From a virus: 32,025 bases of DNA. The translations under genes and the position numbers were made by a program. Where the stretch lies: positions 1 through 32,025 of the IMG/VR virus record IMGVR_UViG_3300010885_073568; one strand, given 5' to 3'. The notes beneath the pieces are model-generated. The model was not told where the DNA came from. It did no database searches and worked only from the letters and a program-made list of their open reading frames with translations. Below, piece after piece: positions 1-7,500 of the stretch. Positions within the stretch are counted from its first letter, which is position 1; every line of letters starts with the position of its first letter.

Positions 1-1
1 C

Positions 2-58
2 GATTATATCGAGTCGCCACTGATTGAGTCTATTCTTGGTATTTCTACTCTGGACTGA
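2..58 (+). CDS. 3' end of an unidentified upstream gene (partial)
   Basis: An open frame enters from the left edge and ends at TGA 56-58, giving 18 residues that finish ESPLIESILGISTLD. The codons look like ordinary phage coding sequence and the other two forward frames are less convincing. I do not recognise the family from so short a tail. The gene would be co-directional with everything else here. It could be chance, since only 57 bases are visible. Confidence 0.4.
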   Translation, partial: DYIESPLIESILGISTLD

Positions 59-318
59 TATAACTCACTGTGTGCCCTCTGGTCGTTAGACAGAGCGTCA
101 GCGATGTTGACACTGGGGGGCACCTTATGTTATGATATGAGTATCACATAGGGTGATGCGTAAATGACAGCGTTTGACAGTGTTTTGCGGTTGTGGGGTT
201 ATGCGCCGTGCGGGCGTTGCGGTTATAAAAAAGGCAAACTACCCTAACCTACAAACCTTTGAAAGAGCGAGAGAGATATCAATCTAAAAAAATTTCTGCC
301 AGGTAAAAATCTCCTCAC
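59..318 (+). other. GC-rich, hairpin-rich intergenic block (candidate structured RNA)
   Basis: This stretch has no convincing gene. By hand count GC is about 57% at 61-120, 40% at 121-180 and 52% at 181-240, against roughly 20-40% in nearby structural genes. Visible pairings: 72-79 with 116-123 (8 bp, one G-T); 97-102 with 106-111 (6 bp, loop GAT) inside it; 77-81 with 91-95 (5 bp), which excludes the first stem; and 141-147 with 153-159 (7 bp). A promoter-like pair lies at 107-136 and a strong terminator at 319-348, so a short non-coding transcript is possible. I see no tRNA signature (no TTCRANNC-like arm). Bases 240-318 are AT-rich and featureless. Confidence 0.35.
107..136 (+). promoter_or_regulatory. 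sigma70-like promoter (candidate)
   Basis: TTGACA at 107-112 and TATGAT at 131-136 are separated by 18 bases, an exact -35 and a five-of-six -10. It would transcribe towards the terminator at 319-348. The -35 also forms the 3' arm of a hairpin (97-111), so the match may instead reflect RNA structure. Confidence 0.35.
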
Positions 319-348
319 AGAGTCTCATATATAATGGGACTCTTTTTT
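319..348 (+). terminator. Rho-independent terminator
   Basis: A 10-bp stem (319-328 paired with 334-343, one G-T wobble) closes a five-base loop ATATA and is followed by six T (343-348). It would end transcription coming from the left edge or from the GC-rich block, insulating the genes that follow. An 11-A run sits just downstream (358-368). Confidence 0.75.
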
Positions 349-395
349 ATGTGAGTTAAAAAAAAAAATTCTGACAAAATTTTATGCCGCCCACT

Positions 396-596
396 ATGAA
401 TTTAACGGAAAAAGTATACCACATCTATGCAAAGGATAGATGCTTATATCATAGTCTTTCAAAGGAAAAATTCGACGAATTATGGGAAACTATTCACATA
501 ATGATTGAGTTACTTGATGGAAATGTTAGGAAAGAAGAGTTATCCTATGAAGAAGTTACGGTTAACCGGTTTATTTCTACAAACTCTTCCTATTGA
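396..596 (+). CDS. conserved small cyanophage protein, function unknown
   Basis: This 66-aa acidic protein begins MNLTEKVYHIYAKD and ends with a VNRFISTNSSY tail; it resembles short proteins I recall from T4-like cyanophages, none with a known role. It has no membrane segment or signal peptide and is mostly predicted helical. The frame stays open upstream to an earlier ATG at 384, giving MPPT plus the same protein. I prefer 396 because the family resemblance starts there, but neither ATG has a Shine-Dalgarno sequence. Its stop overlaps the -35 box of the promoter that serves the next gene. Confidence 0.75.
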   Translation: MNLTEKVYHIYAKDRCLYHSLSKEKFDELWETIHIMIELLDGNVRKEELSYEEVTVNRFISTNSSY

Positions 597-621
597 CAAA
601 TTCTAAATAAACTGATAAAAT
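593..621 (+). promoter_or_regulatory. sigma70-like promoter for the glycosyltransferase cassette
   Basis: A perfect TTGACA (593-598) is followed after exactly 17 bases by TAAAAT (616-621, five of six to consensus). The -35 overlaps the TGA of the preceding gene. The next ATG is at 646. The host sigma70-type signal, rather than a late TATAAATA box, suggests expression early in infection. Confidence 0.6.
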
Positions 622-645
622 TGATCTGAAGGTTGATTAAACTTT

Positions 646-1413
646 ATGGCAAAAGGATTTACGGTTAAGGCTGCAGCACCAAAGGTTTCAGAACAAGAAT
701 GGGACTTTGATGCAATTCGAGAAAGAATGCGAGGAAAGTCAATTGTATTTTGTCTTCCAGGTCGTGGGTGTTCTTTCACATTTTTAAAAGCATTTGTACA
801 ATTATGCTTTGACTTAGTACAGAATGGAATGAGTATTCAAATCTCACAAGATTACTCATCAATGGTGAACTTTGCCCGTTGTAAGGTACTGGGGGCAAAT
901 GTACTACGTGGTCCCAAGCAAATTCCCTGGGATGGCAAACTTGAATATGATTATCAACTTTGGATTGACTCGGATATTGTTTTTGATTCTACCAAGTTCT
1001 GGCAATTATGTGATCTTTCTCTTCCTGCTAATGGAGAAGAAAAGGAAATTGCTGCAGGATGGTATGCTACTGAAGATGGTGTCACAACCTCTGTCGCACA
1101 CTGGTTGGAAGAAGATGACTTCCGCAGTAATGGTGGAGTCATGAATCATGAAACTACAGAGTCAATGGCAAAGCGTAAGAAGCCCTTCACTGTTGATTAC
1201 ACTGGGTTTGGTTGGGTATTGATTAAGAAGGGTGTTTTTGAAAACCTTGAATATCCTTGGTTTGCTCCGAAGATGCAAGTATTTGAATCTGGTGCAGTTC
1301 AGGACATGTGCGGCGAAGACGTTTCATTCTGTCTTGATGCAAAGGATCAAGGATTCGAAATCTGGTGCGATCCACGGATTCGTGTTGGACATGAGAAAAC
1401 TCGTATTATCTGA
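646..1413 (+). CDS. putative GT-A fold glycosyltransferase-like protein
   Basis: The 255-aa protein looks like a family 2-type (GT-A) glycosyltransferase. A first beta strand and nucleotide-binding region is seen around residues 32-40 (IVFCLPGRG). A DxD-like metal/sugar-nucleotide motif sits in WIDSDIVF near residue 108. A C-terminal GEDVSFCLDA segment supplies the usual acidic catalytic region, and a VGHEKT histidine follows near the end. It has no signal peptide or transmembrane helix, so it would act in the cytoplasm, perhaps on virion protein or a cell-surface precursor; the substrate cannot be read from sequence. Its stop overlaps the next start (TGATG) and it has its own sigma70-like promoter, so it heads a three-gene unit ahead of the baseplate genes. 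Fold assignment is moderately sure; activity is inferred. Confidence 0.7.
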   Translation: MAKGFTVKAAAPKVSEQEWDFDAIRERMRGKSIVFCLPGRGCSFTFLKAFVQLCFDLVQNGMSIQISQDYSSMVNFARCKVLGANVLRGPKQIPWDGKLEYDYQLWIDSDIVFDSTKFWQLCDLSLPANGEEKEIAAGWYATEDGVTTSVAHWLEEDDFRSNGGVMNHETTESMAKRKKPFTVDYTGFGWVLIKKGVFENLEYPWFAPKMQVFESGAVQDMCGEDVSFCLDAKDQGFEIWCDPRIRVGHEKTRII

Positions 1414-1577
1414 TGGCAGAAAAATATTACAATCTTTTATACAAAGGTCGTAAAATCTATCAGGATCTCACTGCAGAAGATTGTAGTGAGATTCTTCAAG
1501 ACTTCTCCGAACGTTTTTACGAAGGAGAAGACATTGATCCAAATTTAATTGAACTGGAGGAAATTTATGGCAGTTAG
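1413..1577 (+). CDS. small acidic conserved hypothetical protein (54 aa)
   Basis: The ATG overlaps the stop of the glycosyltransferase-like gene by one base (TGATG), a sign of translational coupling. The product starts MAEKYYNLLYKGRKIYQDL and is acidic towards the C-terminus (EGEDIDPNLIELEEIYGS). No Cys-rich or membrane motif is present, and I recall no function for the family. The 3' end overlaps the next gene by 11 bases in another frame and also contains that gene's ribosome binding site. Overlap on both sides, together with a clean frame, is the main support that it is real. Confidence 0.65.
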   Translation: MAEKYYNLLYKGRKIYQDLTAEDCSEILQDFSERFYEGEDIDPNLIELEEIYGS

Positions 1578-1713
1578 GGCAAAAAATGGTCCAAGCTCAT
1601 TGGCACCGGGTTCTCCTAAGAAGAGTCGTCAGGGGCAATCGTCTCGTACTTTATTATCGGCAACCTCTCGTAATGGTAAAAAGAAAAAATATAGAGGACA
1701 AGGGAATAGATAA
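1567..1713 (+). CDS. very basic small conserved protein (48 aa)
   Basis: A strong Shine-Dalgarno GGAGG (1556-1560) lies six bases before the ATG, inside the preceding gene. The product begins MAVRAKNGPSSLAPGSPKK and ends NGKKKKYRGQGNR. It is Ser/Gly/Lys/Arg-rich with essentially no acidic residues, and probably disordered. Such composition fits nucleic-acid binding, but that is inference. It resembles a short protein I recall from many cyanomyoviruses. It is the last gene of the cassette that starts at 646, and the terminator at 1777 follows. Confidence 0.7.
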   Translation: MAVRAKNGPSSLAPGSPKKSRQGQSSRTLLSATSRNGKKKKYRGQGNR

Positions 1714-1776
1714 ATCCCATCTCAGAGGCACCTGTGTGGTCCTGTAAGAGGATTAATTACATTCTTAGATTACTAT

Positions 1777-1807
1777 ATCGCCCGCTTCATTGAAGTAGGG
1801 CGATTTT
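1777..1807 (+). terminator. intrinsic terminator ending the 646-1713 cassette
   Basis: ATCGCCC (1777-1783) pairs with GGGCGAT (1798-1804). An inner CTTC/GAAG stem with a three-base loop continues the hairpin past a small bulge, and four T follow (1804-1807). The T run is short, so efficiency may be modest. It separates the sigma70-type cassette from the late structural genes. Confidence 0.6.
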
Positions 1808-1825
1808 CTCGTATAGATAGGTAAA

Positions 1826-1833
1826 GATAAATG
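1826..1833 (+). promoter_or_regulatory. possible weak late promoter (GATAAATG)
   Basis: GATAAATG matches six of eight bases of the T4 late consensus TATAAATA. It lies just after the terminator and 57 bases before the ATG of the 80-aa gene. The position is right, but the sequence is the weakest of the late-promoter candidates. Confidence 0.3.
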
Positions 1834-1834
1834 C

Positions 1835-1883
1835 ACGGGATAGCAACCCCGTAAAAAGTTCTGATTTAATCAAATCAGGAGAG
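1835..1883 (+). promoter_or_regulatory. two 5'-leader hairpins, the second touching the ribosome binding site
   Basis: The first hairpin pairs 1835-1839 (ACGGG) with 1848-1852 (CCCGT). The second is a perfect 7-bp stem, 1861-1867 (CTGATTT) with 1872-1878 (AAATCAG), loop AATC. The Shine-Dalgarno AGGAG begins at 1877, so it shares its first two bases with the 3' arm of the stem. The leader could modulate translation or stabilise the message of the 80-aa gene. Confidence 0.45.
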
Positions 1884-1890
1884 CAAACAA

Positions 1891-2133
1891 ATGGGAAAAT
1901 CATCAGATCGTGATTCCAAATACATGCATCATATGTGGGGAACAGATAAATTAGTGACTGATTATGACGCTTTAACGAAGCAATCAATGCTTCGTGAGAT
2001 AGCAAATGATGAAATCACACCTAAAAAGCACGATTTCTTCTCTCAGAATGAGATTCATAAAAATATTCGCAATGATTCTGATTATGATGATTGGGAGTAC
2101 GGTACAGAACCACTCTATGAAGCCAAAAAATGA
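1891..2133 (+). CDS. conserved hypothetical protein (80 aa)
   Basis: The 80-aa product starts MGKSSDRDSKYMHHMWGTDK, is charged, and ends in an acidic DYDDWEYGTEPLY stretch. It has no membrane helix, signal peptide or recognised domain. It directly precedes the baseplate wedge genes. A good Shine-Dalgarno (AGGAG, 1877-1881) partly buried in a leader hairpin decides the start. The frame ends with stacked in-frame stops (TGA 2131, TGA 2134, TAA 2137), the last forming part of the late promoter for gp25. Its function is unknown; proximity suggests a late or structural role, no more than that. Confidence 0.7.
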   Translation: MGKSSDRDSKYMHHMWGTDKLVTDYDALTKQSMLREIANDEITPKKHDFFSQNEIHKNIRNDSDYDDWEYGTEPLYEAKK

Positions 2134-2134
2134 T

Positions 2135-2142
2135 GATAAATA
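2135..2142 (+). promoter_or_regulatory. T4-type late promoter for gp25-gp6 and downstream
   Basis: GATAAATA matches seven of eight bases of the T4 late consensus. It lies just past the stop of the 80-aa gene and 30 bases before the gp25 ATG. No other promoter is visible before the giant gene at 4505, so it may serve the gp25-gp6-giant transcript. Confidence 0.6.
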
Positions 2143-2172
2143 AGTTATAATTATAAACTTTGCGGTATTTTA

Positions 2173-2574
2173 ATGCCATTACAGAGGGTTAGTCAGGGAT
2201 TTAAAGATTTGAGTATGTCATTTCAGATTAACCCTCTGAACAATGACTTGATTGCACTCAAAAATGAAAATGCGATAGCAAGATCAATAAGAAATATTGT
2301 ATTTACTGTTCCTGGTGAAAAATTTTTTAATGAAAATTTTGGATCTATAATTAGCGGAGCACTTTTTGAAAATTTGGATGACATTTCTGCTGTTCTTATC
2401 AAGGAAGAAATTGAAAACTCCATCAGAAACTATGAACCAAGAGTCAAATTGAGGTCTGTTTTGGTAAATGCTAATTATGATAACAATTCCTTTGACGTAA
2501 CAATCACATATTCTGTCATCGGAGCAAATGTTACTCCACAACAACTAGAATTCGTTTTGCAGTCAACTCGATAA
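2173..2574 (+). CDS. gp25: gp25-like baseplate wedge subunit
   Basis: The 133-aa product matches T4 gp25 (132 aa) in length and belongs to the gpW/gp25 lysozyme-like structural family. The conserved core is seen as an early LNPL/N..A..RSIRNIV region, the FTVPGEKFFNENFGS strand-helix segment near residue 45, and the NYEPRVKL signature (the EPR of the family) near residue 90. In T4 it joins gp6 and gp53 in the baseplate wedge next to the sheath. It is followed without a gap by gp6, as in other cyanomyoviruses, and preceded by a late promoter. Confidence 0.92.
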   Translation: MPLQRVSQGFKDLSMSFQINPLNNDLIALKNENAIARSIRNIVFTVPGEKFFNENFGSIISGALFENLDDISAVLIKEEIENSIRNYEPRVKLRSVLVNANYDNNSFDVTITYSVIGANVTPQQLEFVLQSTR

Positions 2575-4500
2575 ATGGCACTATCAAATTTTACAAATCT
2601 GGATTTCGACCAGATAAAGACAAATATAAAAGATTACTTAAAAGCCAATTCAGATTTTACTGATTATGACTTTGAAGGATCCAACCTTTCATCAATTCTT
2701 GATGTCTTAGCATACAATACGTACATTACCTCATATAATGCCAACATGGTGGCAAATGAGGCATTTATTGATAGTGCAACTCTTAGAGAAAACGTCGTTG
2801 CTCTTGCAAGAAACATTGGTTATGTTCCCAAATCAAAGAGAGCATCAAGAGCAACCGTAAGTTTCTTTGTAGATACCTCAAATATTACTCCAGCACCAGC
2901 AACTTTAACTCTTCAAAGAGGTCCTGTAGCGACAAGTAATGGTGCATTTGGAAATCAATCCTTTGTATTTTCAATTTTAGACGATATTACAGTACCAGTT
3001 TACAATAATATTGCATCATTTAATGAAATTGAGATTTATGAAGGTATTTTGCTAACAAATACTTTTGATTATAATCTAAGAAATCCATATCAAAAGTTTG
3101 TTCTTCCAAATTCCGGAATTGATACTACATTAATGTCTGTAGTTGTAAGAAATAGTCAACAATCTTCAATTTCAGTCAAATATAATCTTCAGGATAGTTT
3201 ATTTGATATTAATGGTTCTTCAAAGGTGTATTTTATTCAAGAAATTGAGGATGAAAGATATGAATTGATATTTGGTGATGGAGTTTTTGGAGCATCTCTT
3301 TTAGATGGAAGTTTTATTTCTGCATCATATATTGTTACTAATGGTGATGCAGCAAACGGAATAAATCAATTTGCATTTTCTGGTAGAATTGTATATATCA
3401 GAAACTCCAATGAATACGTAGTCTCTTCGGGAATTTCATTAATATCTACTGGACTTGTTGCAAATGGCGGAGAAAATATTGAGTCTGTAGAATCCATTAG
3501 AAAATATGCACCAAGAATCTATGCGTCTCAAAATAGAGCTTTAACAGTTAATGACTATGAAACCTTGATTCCAGAAAAAATTTATCCAGAAACAGAATCA
3601 ATATCAGTATTTGGTGGTGAAGAATTAATTCCACCTCAATATGGAAAGGTCTTTATTAGTATTAAACCAAGAAGTGGGGATTTTCTTCCCAATGTGATAA
3701 AAGAAAATATAAAAATGCGATTGAAAAAGTATGCAGTTGCAGGAATTGTTCCTGAAATTTTAGATCTTAAATATCTTTACTTGGAAATTGATTCAAAAAT
3801 CTACTATAATTCAAACTTAGCACCCAGTTCTACATACGTTTCTTCAATTATTCAAGATAATGCAAATAAATATGCAGAATCTAGTGAGTTAAATAAGTAT
3901 GGAGCAAGATTCAAATATAGTAAATTTTTGAAAGTTCTTGATGATAGTCATGAATCAGTTACTTCTAATATTACAACTCTTCAAATGAGAAGAGATCTGA
4001 GAGTATCAATTAACTCAATAGCAGAATATTCTATTGGATTTGGAAATGAGTTTCATATTAAAAGTATGAACGGTTATAACATAAAAACAACTGCATTTAA
4101 GGTAAGTGGACTTATAAATGATGTTTACCTTTCAGATGTTCCAGATACAAATAGAACAACCGGTTCTTTGTTCCTATTCACTGTTCCAACAGTTTTTTCT
4201 ACTACACCCACAATTGTTAAGAGAAATGTTGGAAAAATTGACTATAAGAAAGGAATTCTTACATTATATCCAATTAGCATTTCATCTGCAAAAATAAAGG
4301 ACGGACAATCAATTCTTGAAATCTCTGCATCTCCACAATCAAATGATGTGATAGGATTGCAAGACTTATATCTACAATTAGATATTAGTAAAAGCAATTT
4401 TGAAATGGTTATTGACGAGGTTTCATCTGGGTTGGATCCATCAGCATCAAACTATATCGTAACTTCAAGCTATTCAAACGGAAATTTAGTAAGATCATAA
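2575..4500 (+). CDS. gp6: gp6-like baseplate wedge protein
   Basis: The 641-aa product is close in size to T4 gp6 (660 aa). The N-terminal block DYDFEGSNLSSILDVLAYNT (residues about 27-46) corresponds to the DYDFEGSRL...LLAYNT block I remember in T4 gp6. Further shared blocks are the LRENVV...NIGYVP segment, the FGDGVFGASL beta region and the TVNDYETLIPEKI segment before the C-terminal dimerisation part. gp6 dimers link wedges into the hexagonal baseplate. The ATG directly abuts the gp25 TAA and there is no separate promoter, so the two are co-transcribed and probably coupled in translation. Confidence 0.92.
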   Translation: MALSNFTNLDFDQIKTNIKDYLKANSDFTDYDFEGSNLSSILDVLAYNTYITSYNANMVANEAFIDSATLRENVVALARNIGYVPKSKRASRATVSFFVDTSNITPAPATLTLQRGPVATSNGAFGNQSFVFSILDDITVPVYNNIASFNEIEIYEGILLTNTFDYNLRNPYQKFVLPNSGIDTTLMSVVVRNSQQSSISVKYNLQDSLFDINGSSKVYFIQEIEDERYELIFGDGVFGASLLDGSFISASYIVTNGDAANGINQFAFSGRIVYIRNSNEYVVSSGISLISTGLVANGGENIESVESIRKYAPRIYASQNRALTVNDYETLIPEKIYPETESISVFGGEELIPPQYGKVFISIKPRSGDFLPNVIKENIKMRLKKYAVAGIVPEILDLKYLYLEIDSKIYYNSNLAPSSTYVSSIIQDNANKYAESSELNKYGARFKYSKFLKVLDDSHESVTSNITTLQMRRDLRVSINSIAEYSIGFGNEFHIKSMNGYNIKTTAFKVSGLINDVYLSDVPDTNRTTGSLFLFTVPTVFSTTPTIVKRNVGKIDYKKGILTLYPISISSAKIKDGQSILEISASPQSNDVIGLQDLYLQLDISKSNFEMVIDEVSSGLDPSASNYIVTSSYSNGNLVRS

Positions 4501-4504
4501 TAAC

Positions 4505-7500
4505 ATGGTAGAAAAGAGAATTAAAATCAGCAACGTTGTAAAGAATCAACTACCTTCTTATGTGAGGGAGGAATTTCCGTTAGTTTCTGAATTTTTATCA
4601 CAATACTATTTGTCTCAGGAATTTAAGGGAGCTCCTGCAGATCTAATTCAAAATATTGATCAATATATCAAAATAGATGAGAGCAGCAGAACTCCTGAAT
4701 CAGTTATCCTTGCATCCAATATATCATTTGTTGATACAACCATCTACATTGAATCACTATATGGTACAAGAGGATTCCCAGATTCTTATGGAATCTTACA
4801 AATTGATGATGAAATTATTACCTACACAGGAAAAACTTTCGACTCCTTTACTGGATGTATAAGAGGATTTTCTGCAATAACATCATTAAAGGGCAATAAT
4901 GATTTAAATCAATTAGTATTCAAAGATACCGATTCTCAAGAACATGCTGCGGGAGCAGTTATTCTCAATCTAAGTGACTTATTTTTAAAAGAATTTCTAT
5001 TAAAAACAAAATATCAGATTCTTCCTGGTTTCCAAGATAGAATTCTATACAGTGAACTAAACCAATCACTTTTCATAAAACAAGCAAAAGACTTCTATAA
5101 TAGCAAAGGAACTGATAAATCTTTTTCTATCCTATTTGGTGCTTTGTACGGAGAGGAAGTAGAAATCATTAGACCAAAAGATTTTCTATTGAAACCATCA
5201 AATGCTAATTGGAAAAATACTTTAGATTTAGTTGTAGAAAGTATTTCTGGCAATCCTATCGATATTCAGGATTCTACCTTAAGGCAGGATACGTATAAGA
5301 ATATATCAAAAGCACGTGCTCCAATATCAAAAGTAGAATTAATAAGTTCAAATGGCAATAATGAATATTATAGACTAAGTTTGGATTCTGGATATAATAG
5401 AGATCTGGAGTTTAATGGGGCTGTTTATGGAGAATTTTCGGTACACCCAAGAACTTATTTGATTGGAAACTCGAATTCAAATGCATCAACATTGGATGTT
5501 GATTCTACAATAGGATTTCCGGAATATGGAGATCTTAGAGTTACTTATGATGATGCAACAGTAGGGACAATATCATATACTTCAAAATCAATAAATCAAT
5601 TTTTTGGATGTTCTGGAATAGTAGGAATAATTCCCGATGCATCTCCAATCGATATCGATACTTATGCATATGCACCATCATTTAAAAATCCAAGTGAAAC
5701 AGTTAAGTTAAGAATAACTTCTGTTTTGAATGATATTGTAATTGATAGACAAACTTACAATTATGGAGTAGATGATGAAATTAAAATAATAACTCTTGGC
5801 AAAAAATCCAATAATTACGGTAAAAACAATTGGTTCTTCAATACCGCACAGAGTTATGAAGTAAAGTCATTATCACTTGTTGATGCTTCTGATATGACAT
5901 ATTCAATTTTATTGAATGTTACACATTCTTTAAGAATTGGAGATAAAATACTGCTATCAGACGATTCTGGATTAGAAAAGCAATCTATAGTTTCTTCAGT
6001 CTTATCTGAGAAAAGTTTTACTGTTAAGGGACAGGGAGAATTATCACTTTCCAGAATTTATACTATTCGGAGATCTATTTTAAAGGTAGAATCTCAAATT
6101 TACCCAGAACTTTCTAATGTATGTGCCAATATACAGAATGTCTATGAATATAAGAGAAAAGTGTTGGCATCTACAAACTCTCTTCCATATTATTACAACC
6201 AACCAATTAATGCCACAGATAGATCTATAGTATTTTCTGGCAATTTTATTGGATCTGAATTTGAAATAACTACAAATTCAGATCATGGATTTTATAGTGG
6301 GGAATGTGTATACTATACACCAGAGAAGTATGGAGAAAGTTTAGCAGTTTATTCTTCACTATTCAGTGAAGGGATATACTATATTAAAAGAGTGAGTTCA
6401 ACCAAGGTCAAATTTGCAAGAAGCAAATCTGATTTATACAATTCAAAGTTTGTATCATTAGACAACTTAACACCAGTAAATAATAACAAAATTGAATATT
6501 TTAAATTTAAAGGAAAAAAACTTACTCCACAAAAGATTTTTAGAGAGATTTCTGAACCCATAGCATCTGATAAAGTCAATGCCACAAATACTGGATCGAC
6601 TGGTATTTTTATCAATGGTGTCGAACTTCAAAATTACAAATCAACAGATGTAATTAATTATGGAAAACTTGAAAAGGTTGATATTATTGCATCTGGATCA
6701 GATTGGGATATTATTAATCCACCAAAGTTAATCATTGACGATTTAGTTGGAGTAGGTGCTACTGGTTATTGTTCTGTTAAAGGATCACTTTCAAAAATTC
6801 AGATTGTAGATCCTGGTTTTGGATATTCTGAAATGCCATCAATAAAAATAACTGGTGGTAATGGGTATGGAGCAGTTGTAGAACCAGTTCTAACTTTAGT
6901 AAAGCATAGTGCTACATTTAATTCAGAATTGACATCAAATTTGGTTGGAATCGGAACAACTCAATCTACTATTGAATTTTCAACATATCACAAATTTACT
7001 ACTTCTGAAAGAGTATTATATAAAACTAATGGACAAAAAGCAATTAGTGGTTTGACGACAAATTCTGAATATTATGTTTCAGTAAAAACTCCATATAGAA
7101 TAACTTTACATAAAAATATTGAAGATTCAATATCGGGCATAAACACAATTACCTTACTTTCATACGGAATAGGTAATCATGAAATTGAAGCATTTACTAA
7201 GAAAAATATTATTTCTTCAGTTAATGTAAAAAATTCTGGAAGTGGTTATGAAAATAAGAAAAGAACCGTTTCGGTAAGTGGAATTAGTACGGCTTCCGAT
7301 ACTATTAATATTACAAATCATAATTATTCTGATGGAGAAATTGTATATTATTCAACATTAGGGACGCCAATTGGTGGGTTGACTAATGGCACAGAGTATT
7401 ATGTTACTTTTATTGATAATGATAATTTCAAGTTATCAAATGTTGGAATTGCATCAACCTTAAAGGATTATTATTACACAACAAAACAATACATTAAATT

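Noticed and set aside
174-202. Second TTGACA (174-179) as a promoter
   Set aside because: No acceptable -10 box is seen at 16-18 bases downstream (GGTTAT or GTTATG).
164-247. A 27-codon frame starting MTAFDSV and containing CGRCGYKK in the GC-rich intergenic block
   Set aside because: There is no Shine-Dalgarno, the length is within chance, and the block is better explained by RNA structure; the CxxC is not enough to call a gene.
3865-3872. AATAAATA inside gp6 as an internal late promoter
   Set aside because: No gene start lies nearby; it is probably chance in AT-rich coding sequence, and it shows that this variant alone is weak evidence.
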